Of a DNA stretch of 19,679 bases, positions 1 to 5,805 are shown piece by piece; position 1 is the first letter of the stretch; each line of letters starts with the position of its first letter. Below the pieces are notes generated by a model, which was not told the DNA's origin, searched no databases, and saw nothing but the letters and a program-made list of their open reading frames with translations. Origin of the DNA: JAAYAY01 sp964429355 (lineage in GTDB: Bacteria > Planctomycetota > Planctomycetia > Pirellulales > Thermoguttaceae). A program made the position numbers and the translations under genes. The stretch is from contig CAYSCH010000156.1 of the NCBI GenBank assembly GCA_964429355.1, positions 1 to 19,679 of the forward strand, read 5' to 3'.

Positions 1-2
1 TC

Positions 3-455
3 GAAAACGGCCTGGTCGTCTACTACTTTCACGGCGACATCCGCTGCCCCACCTGCCGGGCGATCGAATCGCAGACGCACGAGACGGTCCAGAGCAATTT
101 TGCCGACCAGCTCGAAAGCAGCCAGATTGTCTGGAAGGTGCTGAACTACGATAAGCCCGAGGGGGCCGACCTCGCCAAGCAGTTCGATGTCCACATGGCC
201 AATGTCGTGCTTGTCCAGATGAGCGGCGGCGAGATCAAAAACTGGAAGCGTCTCGACCAGGTCTGGGCACTGGTGGGCGACAAGCCGGCCTTTACCGAAT
301 TCGTGCGAACCGAGATCAGTCAGATGCTGGCCGAAAACGCATCGACTGCCGATTCGCCGCAGGAATCCGCCCCGCTCGACATCCCCGTGCCATCCCTGTC
401 GCCGCCTCCTCTCCCCGAGAGCGAGACTATGGACGAAGCACCTTTACCCCAATAG
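3..455 (+). CDS. arsF: ArsF-family thioredoxin-like protein, 5'-truncated by window edge
   Basis: The frame is open from the first bases of the window, so the true start lies upstream; 150 codons remain. It opens with a strand followed by HGDIRCPTC, a CxxC thioredoxin-type site at residues 15-18 of the visible part. A helix and the conserved stretch VVLVQM-GGE-KNWKRLDQVWALVGD follow. This layout matches the family labelled 'nitrophenyl compound nitroreductase subunit ArsF', linked to reduction of nitroaromatic arsenicals with ArsE and ArsG. The last 40 or so residues are Pro/Ser/Glu-rich and look disordered. The gene precedes a second ArsF-like gene with the same CPTC site. The fold and CxxC are seen directly; the substrate is not known from sequence, and a general extracytoplasmic thiol-redox role fits equally well. 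Confidence 0.8.
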   Translation, partial: ENGLVVYYFHGDIRCPTCRAIESQTHETVQSNFADQLESSQIVWKVLNYDKPEGADLAKQFDVHMANVVLVQMSGGEIKNWKRLDQVWALVGDKPAFTEFVRTEISQMLAENASTADSPQESAPLDIPVPSLSPPPLPESETMDEAPLPQ

Positions 456-483
456 TAGCCCATTTGTCTCACACATCACTAAC

Positions 484-552
484 CACGAATTGACAACAAC
501 CGTAGGACAGGTTTGTGACTTGTCCTGTCCAATAGCAGGAAATCAATTCGTG
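484..552. promoter_or_regulatory. Nested inverted repeats upstream of second arsF
   Basis: An outer perfect 10-bp inverted repeat (CACGAATTGA at 484-493, TCAATTCGTG at 543-552) encloses an inner 7-bp one (GGACAGG at 505-511, CCTGTCC at 524-530). A TTGACA hexamer resembling a -35 box sits at 490-495 inside the outer left arm, but no good -10 box follows at normal spacing. The element occupies most of the 126-bp spacer between two arsF-like genes. It could be a pair of operator sites for a metal- or arsenic-responsive repressor, or a folded leader RNA. The repeats are seen directly; the function is inferred. Confidence 0.5.
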
Positions 553-581
553 ACCAGTTCTCAGCCAAGAAGGAGTCTCGG

Positions 582-1028
582 ATGAAACATCTCACCCTGC
601 CCGTCATGACCGTTACCGCATTGGCCCTGTTCCTTTCGGTTCGTGCCGAATTTGCGGCCGCTGCCGAAGCCGCGAAAAAACCGCCGAAGGACCGCATCGT
701 CGCCATGTACTTCCATCGTACCCAGCGCTGTCCCACCTGCCTGAAAATGGGCAGTTACTCGGAGGAAGCGATCGGAAGCGGATTTGCCACACAGCTCAAG
801 GGTGGGACGGTCGAGTTTCACTACATCGATTTCCAGAATAAGAACAACGCCGCCTTCACCAAGGCCTACGGGATCACCGGCCCGGCATTGATCGTGGCCA
901 GAGTGGTCGACAACAAGGTGACGGAGTTCAAGAACCTGAAGGATATCTGGACGAACGTGGGCGATAAGAAGGCTTTCCTCAAGTACGTCCAGGACAACGT
1001 CACGGCCTACCAGGCGGCGGCAAAGTAA
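582..1028 (+). CDS. arsF: ArsF-family thioredoxin-like protein, exported
   Basis: This 148-residue protein starts at an ATG preceded by AAGGAG at 570-575, a strong ribosome site 6 nt away. Residues 1-28 form a signal peptide or anchor (MKHLTL, hydrophobic core, AAAAEA). The mature part has YFHRTQRCPTC with cysteines 50 and 53, then FHYIDFQ and an ITGPALIV stretch like the cis-Pro region of thioredoxins. The end, FKNLKDIWTNVGDKKAFLKYVQ, parallels the upstream gene, so the two are paralogues. NCBI-style naming would be nitrophenyl compound nitroreductase subunit ArsF family. It probably acts outside the cytoplasmic membrane, partnered with the CcdA/ArsG-like permease that follows 72 bp later. 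The family match is good; the arsenical role in this organism is inferred only. Confidence 0.82.
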   Translation: MKHLTLPVMTVTALALFLSVRAEFAAAAEAAKKPPKDRIVAMYFHRTQRCPTCLKMGSYSEEAIGSGFATQLKGGTVEFHYIDFQNKNNAAFTKAYGITGPALIVARVVDNKVTEFKNLKDIWTNVGDKKAFLKYVQDNVTAYQAAAK

Positions 1029-1100
1029 GACCACGTCCGACACCCCATTGTCGCCACTCCTGCAATCCAGGCTTGCTGTAACCCAAACCGGAGACTCCCC

Positions 1101-1853
1101 TTGCTTGCCTACCTTCTCTACGTCGGAGCCGCCCTCTACCTGGGTGTCCTGACTTCCATCAGCCCATGCCCGCTGGCGACCAATATTGCCGCGGTCTCCT
1201 ACATTGGGCGCAAGGTCGAGAGCTCCCGGGCGGTCATCCACGCGGGGCTGCTCTACACCTTGGGGCGATGCCTGCTGTACCTTGCCTTGGCCACGTTGCT
1301 GACGACCACGGCCATGTCGATCCCGGCCGTCTCCGTCTTCCTGCAAAAGTACATGCACTTTGTCCTGGGGCCTGTCTTCCTCCTCCTGGGCATGTTCCTC
1401 GTCGGGCTGATCACGGTTACCACCGGTGGCGCAATGATGAGCGACCGGATGCAGAAGCGGGTCGACGCCATGGGAATCTGGGGGGCTTTGCTGCTGGGTA
1501 TTCTCTTCGCCGTTTCCTTTTGCCCGACCTCGGCAGCCTGGTTCTTTGGCCTCCTGGCCCTTACCATGGGATCCGAGGCCGGCGCGATCACGGCCGTGCT
1601 CGAAAAGGTCGGCATTGCCCTGCCCGAGGCATCCATCCCGTGGGGCTCGTTCGTTCTCCCGCTGGTCTACGGCATTGGCACGGCCCTCCCCGTCCTGGTC
1701 GTCGCCGGGCTCCTGGCCTACAGCGCCCAGGCCGTCGGCAAGACCTACAACATGCTCTCCAAAGTCGAGTGGTGGGCCCGCATGACGACCGGCTGGCTCT
1801 TCATTCTTGCCGGCATCTACTTCAACCTGATATACGTATTTGAGATCCTGTAG
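1101..1853 (+). CDS. arsG: CcdA/DsbD-like membrane protein of the ArsG permease family
   Basis: This 250-residue integral membrane protein has about six helices. The TTG start has GGAG 7 nt upstream (1090-1093), and no better start is near. Two prolyl-cysteine sites stand out: SISPCPL in helix 1 (Cys23) and VSFCPTS in helix 4 (Cys141). They occupy the same places as the paired membrane cysteines of CcdA/DsbD, which carry reducing equivalents across the membrane. The closest named family is the aromatic arsenical efflux permease ArsG, found with ArsF proteins as here. Either role is possible: efflux of aminoaryl arsenicals, or electron delivery to the CPTC proteins encoded upstream. Its stop codon is only 2 bp before the hgcA start, strongly implying one transcript with the methylation genes. 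Confidence 0.82.
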   Translation: MLAYLLYVGAALYLGVLTSISPCPLATNIAAVSYIGRKVESSRAVIHAGLLYTLGRCLLYLALATLLTTTAMSIPAVSVFLQKYMHFVLGPVFLLLGMFLVGLITVTTGGAMMSDRMQKRVDAMGIWGALLLGILFAVSFCPTSAAWFFGLLALTMGSEAGAITAVLEKVGIALPEASIPWGSFVLPLVYGIGTALPVLVVAGLLAYSAQAVGKTYNMLSKVEWWARMTTGWLFILAGIYFNLIYVFEIL

Positions 1854-1855
1854 AC

Positions 1856-2989
1856 GTGCCAGAACCCATACAACCGAAATGTTGTTGCTCATGTTCGGAG
1901 GAAGCCCGGCAACAGGCACAGACTGGCGCCTCTGGCGGATCGTCCCAACATCCAGCGTGGACTGCGGGTTCCGTGACAACGGCGGTTGGTGACATCCCGG
2001 TCGCAACCACGCGACTTCTTGCTGCAGACCTCCTCGGAGGCTGGAAGGCCCGCTGGGCCATCGGCCGAATGAACTACCGGGTCGAACCTCGCCTCTACGC
2101 CGTTGGAAATCCAACCACCGAATCCCATGTCTTTGTCTCTGCTAACTACAAGATGAGCTTCGACCGCCTTCGGTCAGCTCTGGCGGGACTCGACGCCTGG
2201 ATCCTCGTGCTCGATACGAAGGGCGTCAACGTGTGGTGCGCAGCGGGAAAGGGAACGTTTGGCACAGACGAGCTGATTCGCCAGGTTTACGCGACCAATC
2301 TCTCAGACGTGGTCGTCCATCGTCGACTGATCGTCCCCCAATTGGGTGCACCAGGCATCGCTGCTCATGAGGTCGCAAAACGCTGCGGATTTCGAGTGAT
2401 CTACGGGCCGGTGAGGGCAGGCGATATACCCGCCTTCCTGCAGGCCGGTATGGAAGCCACGCCCGATATGCGCCGCGTTCGGTTCTCGCTCGTGGATCGT
2501 TTGGCGGTTATCCCGGTCGAACTGGTCATGTCGGCCAGATACGTTCTGGCGATCATGGCTGCAATCCTGGTCCTGGCAGGACTTACGCGGGATGGCTACT
2601 CTTGGCCCCGGGTCGTCGGTTCGGGGGTTGGATCGGCCGGCTTGTTCGCCGCGGCCTTTGTTGCCGGGACGGTCTTCACCCCCATCCTGCTTCCGTGGTT
2701 GCCGGGTCGGGCGCTGGCACTGAAAGGAACTTGGGTTGGGAGCGCACTGTTGGGTGTAGTCGCCGGTTTCCTGTGGACGTGCGGAATCGTCGCGACCAAT
2801 TGGCTGAGCGCCGGCGCCTGGTGCCTCATTATCCCGGTCACGGCCAGTTTCGCAGCCATGGGCTTTACCGGAGCAACAACCTACACCTCCCTTTCCGGTG
2901 TCCGCCGGGAGATGAAGATCGCCGTCCCCATTCAGGCGACAGCGGCGGTTCTTGGAACGGTCCTTTGGGTTGCCGGCAGGTTCATCTAG
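1856..2989 (+). CDS. hgcA: HgcA, mercury-methylation corrinoid protein
   Basis: HgcA transfers a methyl group from its corrinoid to Hg(II), making methylmercury; it is membrane-bound with a cytoplasmic corrinoid domain. The 377-residue product has the diagnostic cap-helix motif NVWCAAGK at 125-132, where Cys128 matches the Cys93 cobalt ligand of Pseudodesulfovibrio ND132. PQLGAPG (161-167) and YGPVRAGDIPAFL match the domain shared with the CFeSP corrinoid subunit. Five hydrophobic helices follow at about 224-244, 255-280, 291-312, 318-340 and 354-374, the usual HgcA tail. The GTG start lies 2 bp after the arsG stop with only a weak GAG site, suggesting translational coupling. The WTAGSVTTAVGDIPV region is itself family-typical, so an upstream start is needed. 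Oddly, the first 13 residues carry a CCCSC cluster. Methylation activity in this organism is inferred. Confidence 0.94.
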   Translation: MPEPIQPKCCCSCSEEARQQAQTGASGGSSQHPAWTAGSVTTAVGDIPVATTRLLAADLLGGWKARWAIGRMNYRVEPRLYAVGNPTTESHVFVSANYKMSFDRLRSALAGLDAWILVLDTKGVNVWCAAGKGTFGTDELIRQVYATNLSDVVVHRRLIVPQLGAPGIAAHEVAKRCGFRVIYGPVRAGDIPAFLQAGMEATPDMRRVRFSLVDRLAVIPVELVMSARYVLAIMAAILVLAGLTRDGYSWPRVVGSGVGSAGLFAAAFVAGTVFTPILLPWLPGRALALKGTWVGSALLGVVAGFLWTCGIVATNWLSAGAWCLIIPVTASFAAMGFTGATTYTSLSGVRREMKIAVPIQATAAVLGTVLWVAGRFI

Positions 2990-3006
2990 ACGGAGAGAGT
3001 CCCGAA

Positions 3007-3303
3007 ATGGCAGCACTGCGTTACCTGGCCAACGTGGTCACACTGTCTCTGGATGACCGCAAGTGCAGCGGCTGCGGGCTGTGTACGGTCGTGTGCCCCC
3101 ACGGCGTGTTCGCGGTGGAACAACGCAAGACGCGTATCGTCGACCGGGACGCGTGTATGGAATGCGGCGCCTGCGCGAAAAACTGCCCGTCCCAGACAAT
3201 CACGGTCAGCGCCGGCGTCGGCTGTGTGGCGGCAATCATCAAGGGTGCCCTGACCGGCTCCGAGCCCGATTGCGATTGCAGCAACTCTCCCTGTTCCGGA
3301 TGA
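3007..3303 (+). CDS. hgcB: HgcB, mercury-methylation ferredoxin
   Basis: HgcB is a 2[4Fe-4S] ferredoxin that returns HgcA cobalamin to the Co(I) state and may hand over Hg(II). This 98-residue product starts at an ATG preceded by GGAGAGAG (2992-2999), 17 bp after hgcA. Cluster motif 1 is CSGCGLCTVVCP (Cys20, 23, 26, 30); motif 2 is CMECGACAKNCP (Cys50, 53, 56, 60), the signature that separates HgcB from ordinary ferredoxins. The opening YLANVVTLSLD and the PHGVFAVE stretch are also family-typical. Cys73 in GVGC matches the strictly conserved Cys73 of ND132 HgcB, and the tail carries Cys89, Cys91 and Cys96 in place of the usual vicinal pair. The order hgcA-hgcB is the canonical one. Confidence 0.94.
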   Translation: MAALRYLANVVTLSLDDRKCSGCGLCTVVCPHGVFAVEQRKTRIVDRDACMECGACAKNCPSQTITVSAGVGCVAAIIKGALTGSEPDCDCSNSPCSG

Positions 3304-3381
3304 CCTGTTCGACAGGCCGTCATGAGTCACGTCGCTGATCGCCTCGTGTCGCCACAAGGCCGACAAGCATGTAGTGCTCCG

Positions 3382-3391
3382 NNNNNNNNNN
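3382..3391. other. Assembly gap (10 N)
   Basis: Ten N bases join two contigs. The length is probably a placeholder, so the real distance between hgcB and psd, and whatever lies between, is unknown. Confidence 0.97.
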
Positions 3392-3392
3392 T

Positions 3393-3470
3393 GTTGCGGG
3401 TAACAGGTTAGTCTACGGCATCGGCACGGCCCCCCGTCCTCGTCGTCGCCACGCTTCTTTTCTCGCCAAG
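3393..3470 (+). pseudogene. Remnant of a second arsG-like gene
   Basis: Immediately after the gap, frame 3393 reads VAGNRLVYGIGTA. The DNA at 3411-3450 matches arsG around 1664-1705 almost base for base: GTCTACGGCAT(C/T)GGCACGG, then, after a 2-bp deletion, a stretch encoding PVLVVA. In the paralogue the same residues are LVYGIGTALPVLVVA. The deletion breaks the frame and similarity fades after about 3455, so this is a decayed or contig-edge copy. Its 5' part would lie in the gap. It could also mark a scaffolding misjoin at a repeated sequence. The similarity is seen directly; the interpretation is open. Confidence 0.55.
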
Positions 3471-3559
3471 ATTGCCTGCGCCGGCCCCGCATGGTACCCT
3501 GGCTATGTGGAGAACTCAGCCGCATTACCGAGAGTGATCGAAAGAAGTAATCAGCCCGG

Positions 3560-4609
3560 ATGTGCTATTCATCGTCAGATGCTACAAGAGACGGCGCCGA
3601 GCGGTTGGACGGCATGGAAAGAGTCGAACGGGCATCTCTTCGCCCGCTGCCCCTGGAGCCGATGGATCCGCAGATTGTGTCGATCCAGCCGGGGGGCGGC
3701 GTATGCATGCAGGTGGAATTGGCGTTTGGTCGGTGGCGGCGTTGGTACTTGAAGCATTTTCGCCCCAATTATGTGGCTCGTATGGCGCAGCTCCGCCGCG
3801 GAGAAGCACGAGGCTGCCCTCACGAGATACTGGATCCTCGCGACCTCAAGTATTTCCGGAATGTTGCCGGATGCGAATGGGCGCCGGAAGATGATCCTTT
3901 CCGGTGGCGAGACCGCATTCCATTTGCCCGTGTGGGGCTGGGAGAAGTCGTGCTGCTGGGTGGTGGGAGCCTGTTGGTGGCGGCAGTAGCCGCCATCATT
4001 TTCTGGCCCGTTTCCATCGTGGCGGCCTTCTTCCTGTTGGCCATCTGCTGGTTCTTCCGCGATCCGTGCCGGAAAACACCTCAAGGCGAGGGAATTGTCG
4101 TCTCACCGGCCGATGGTCACGTGGCGTGCATTGAGGACATCGAGAACGAGTACGTCGGCGGCCCGGCGGTCCTGATCGGAATTTTTCTGAGCGTCTTCGA
4201 CGTACACCTCAACCGAGCGCCGATGGCGGCCCGAGTGATCGGCATCACCTATCAACCGGGCAAGTTCCTCAACGCAATCCGCCCCCGATCGGCACGCGAA
4301 AACGAACAATTGACCGTTCGGTGGCAGGAAACTCAACCCCCGTACAGGCCGTTGATTGTCCGACAGATTGCCGGGGCAATTGCCAGGCGAATCGTATGTT
4401 GGCTTCGGCCAGGCGATGTCCTCCAAAGCGGGGCCAGATTCGGAATGATCAAGTTCGGTTCTCGAACGGAACTGATCCTGAAACGCGAGCCGGGCATGGT
4501 GATCGAAGTCAAACCGGGCCAGAAACTCTACGCGGGTACGACGGTGTTAGCTCGCTACAACTCTCCAACCGACAACAAGACCACCGATCGTGAAAGTCCA
4601 TGCCCGTAA
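3560..4609 (+). CDS. psd: Phosphatidylserine decarboxylase
   Basis: Converts phosphatidylserine to phosphatidylethanolamine at the cytoplasmic membrane, using a pyruvoyl group made by self-cleavage. Numbered from the ATG at 3560 (349 residues), a membrane helix pair lies at about 126-165, followed by CWFFRDPCRKTP. The family motifs are VSPADG (181-186), FLSVFDVHLNRAP (209-221), RENEQ (246-250) and FGMIKFGSR (294-302). Cleavage is expected between Gly300 and Ser301, as in the short archaeal/rhizobial-type enzymes. The start is uncertain: no ribosome site precedes 3560, and ATGs at 3614, 3662 and 3707 are in frame. The residues before MQVELAFG (3707) look non-conserved, so 3707 may be real. The 3' end overlaps the possible GTG start of pssA by 20 bp, pairing both steps of PE synthesis. 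Confidence 0.92.
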   Translation: MCYSSSDATRDGAERLDGMERVERASLRPLPLEPMDPQIVSIQPGGGVCMQVELAFGRWRRWYLKHFRPNYVARMAQLRRGEARGCPHEILDPRDLKYFRNVAGCEWAPEDDPFRWRDRIPFARVGLGEVVLLGGGSLLVAAVAAIIFWPVSIVAAFFLLAICWFFRDPCRKTPQGEGIVVSPADGHVACIEDIENEYVGGPAVLIGIFLSVFDVHLNRAPMAARVIGITYQPGKFLNAIRPRSARENEQLTVRWQETQPPYRPLIVRQIAGAIARRIVCWLRPGDVLQSGARFGMIKFGSRTELILKREPGMVIEVKPGQKLYAGTTVLARYNSPTDNKTTDRESPCP

Positions 4610-5519
4610 GAGAATTCCACGTTTTGTCGGGGCTCCTTTGTCGAAAACACGGTGCCGAAAGATGTCGATCCTGAGCCCTCGTGAAGAGAACTGCTCCCAA
4701 CGCGACGAGAAGACGTTTCCCGTCTTGCCCACGCTATTCACCTTGGGCAACGCTGTTTGCGGAATCGGAAGCATCACCCTGTCTACCAACGCAGGCTACC
4801 TGACGGGCGTGGAAAACACGCTGGCAGCCAGCGCGATTCTGATCTTTCTGGCGATGGTGTTCGACTCCCTGGACGGTGTCGTTGCCCGGTGGACTCGCCA
4901 GACGAGTGAATTCGGAGGGCAACTCGACAGTCTTTGCGACGTCATCAGCTTCGGTGTCGCCCCGGCGGTTCTGACTCTGGAGATCCCTCACCTTTACCCC
5001 CAGCGAGTGATCTGGGTTCTGGCCGTTCTGTACGTTCTCTGCACGGTGCTGCGACTGGCCCGGTACAACGTCGAAAGCAGCGATACGCACGCGGGCGCTT
5101 CGTTCACAGGCCTGCCGTCTCCGGCGGCAGCCGGCATGATTGCTTCGCTCGCGTTCGTGATTCCCGATCTGCATGACCTTTCCGGCTCACCCGCCTCTGC
5201 AGTCGTTCGGTTTCTCGGCGATTCTCTTTACGCGATCACGACCCGCGGCCTTCCGCTCTTGTCGCTGGCCTTGGCGTGCTTGATGGTCTCGCGAATTCGC
5301 TATCCCCATATCGTTCGCCAGTTGCTTTCGGCCAGATACAAGTTCCGCAATCTTCTCACGCTGGTCTTTGCCGTCGTGATCGTGTTCTCGGTCCACGAAC
5401 TGGCCGTCCCGCTGGTCATCTGCATCTACGTAATGATGCCGCCGGTACGAGCCGCCCGAGTTATGCTGACCGCGAAGGGGATCCGCAAACCGCCCCGCAC
5501 CGACGAGCCATTGAACTAG
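4590..5519 (+). CDS. pssA: CDP-diacylglycerol--serine O-phosphatidyltransferase
   Basis: Makes phosphatidylserine from CDP-diacylglycerol and serine, the substrate for the Psd encoded just upstream. The signature of CDP-alcohol phosphatidyltransferases, DGx2ARx8Gx3Dx3D, is complete (Asp95-Gly96, Ala99-Arg100, Gly109, Asp113, Asp117). Helices begin with PVLPTLFTLGNAVCG (44-58) and continue to about residue 290, giving seven or eight membrane spans as in type II PssA. Two starts are possible: GTG at 4590, overlapping psd, and ATG at 4662 (residue 25). Because family members usually start about 20 residues before PTLFTLGN, 4662 is quite likely; the longer form is kept here. The C-terminus is basic. 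Its stop codon overlaps the end of a minus-strand hydrophobic reading frame. Confidence 0.92.
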   Translation: MKVHARKRIPRFVGAPLSKTRCRKMSILSPREENCSQRDEKTFPVLPTLFTLGNAVCGIGSITLSTNAGYLTGVENTLAASAILIFLAMVFDSLDGVVARWTRQTSEFGGQLDSLCDVISFGVAPAVLTLEIPHLYPQRVIWVLAVLYVLCTVLRLARYNVESSDTHAGASFTGLPSPAAAGMIASLAFVIPDLHDLSGSPASAVVRFLGDSLYAITTRGLPLLSLALACLMVSRIRYPHIVRQLLSARYKFRNLLTLVFAVVIVFSVHELAVPLVICIYVMMPPVRAARVMLTAKGIRKPPRTDEPLN

Positions 5520-5693
5520 CCGTCGCGGCCGGACCGCCAAAAACGATAGCGTGAAACGGCCCCATAGGTGACTCCATACGCCAGGGTTGCTGTCGTCGTT
5601 GCCACCACAAAACTTCCGGCCCAGAGCGCCCAGGCGATCTGAAACAGTCTCGCGTAATAGAAGCACGTCCACGCCCACCAGCCGAGCGCTCAT
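5516..5693 (-). pseudogene. Possible frameshifted small membrane protein
   Basis: Between pssA and chrA the minus strand encodes, over 57 codons with no start of its own, a strikingly membrane-like peptide: ALGWWAWTCFYYARLFQIAW, then ALWAGSFVVATTTATLAYGV, then TYGAVSRYRFWRSGRDG and a stop at 5516-5518. A TGA (5690-5692) blocks it upstream. An ATG at 5691-5693 is in the neighbouring frame; losing a single C at about 5680 would fuse MSAR to WWAWTCFYYARL and give an intact protein of about 60 residues. No ribosome site is visible before that ATG. It may be a real small gene broken by a sequencing error, a decayed gene, or chance. Confidence 0.3.
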
Positions 5694-5805
5694 GGGAGGA
5701 AAGAGGGATCGTCCTGCAGCCCGGCTTGCCGTCTTGTTCGCACCGGCCTATAAGGAAGGCCTCCCCGGTCGAATCCTCGCGCCCGTTGCCGAAAAGTTCG
5801 CAGCT

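Larger units (their letters stand above)
3304..3559. other. Intergenic stretch with assembly gap, no intact gene
   Basis: This 256-bp stretch separates hgcB from psd. A short hairpin (CCTGT-TCG-ACAGG, 3304-3316) follows the hgcB stop directly but lacks a T run, so it is a weak terminator candidate. The scaffold gap and an arsG-like remnant (separate entries) lie inside. No convincing promoter for psd was seen. Confidence 0.6.

Noticed and set aside
561..2114. A 517-codon open frame on the minus strand opposite arsF, arsG and hgcA
   Set aside because: Its translation is rich in G, R, D, Q and H with no recognisable fold, and it mirrors three genes with clear motifs on the plus strand; it is a GC-bias shadow.
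1856..2989. CFeSP gamma subunit (AcsC/CdhE) instead of HgcA
   Set aside because: There is no N-terminal 4Fe-4S motif, the NVWCAAGK cap-helix Cys is present, the C-terminus is five membrane helices, and hgcB follows.
2602..3006. Upstream extension of the hgcB frame into hgcA
   Set aside because: The extension overlaps hgcA in another frame and is Arg/Gly-rich; the ATG at 3007 has its own ribosome site and begins the conserved sequence.
3007..3303. Ordinary 2[4Fe-4S] ferredoxin
   Set aside because: CMECGAC, Cys73, the YLxNVxTL opening and the Cys tail together with position after hgcA specify HgcB.
5587..5805. Long N-terminal extension of ChrA from the TTG at 5587
   Set aside because: The added 73 residues are basic and non-hydrophobic, unlike the family, and 393 residues from 5806 is already full length.
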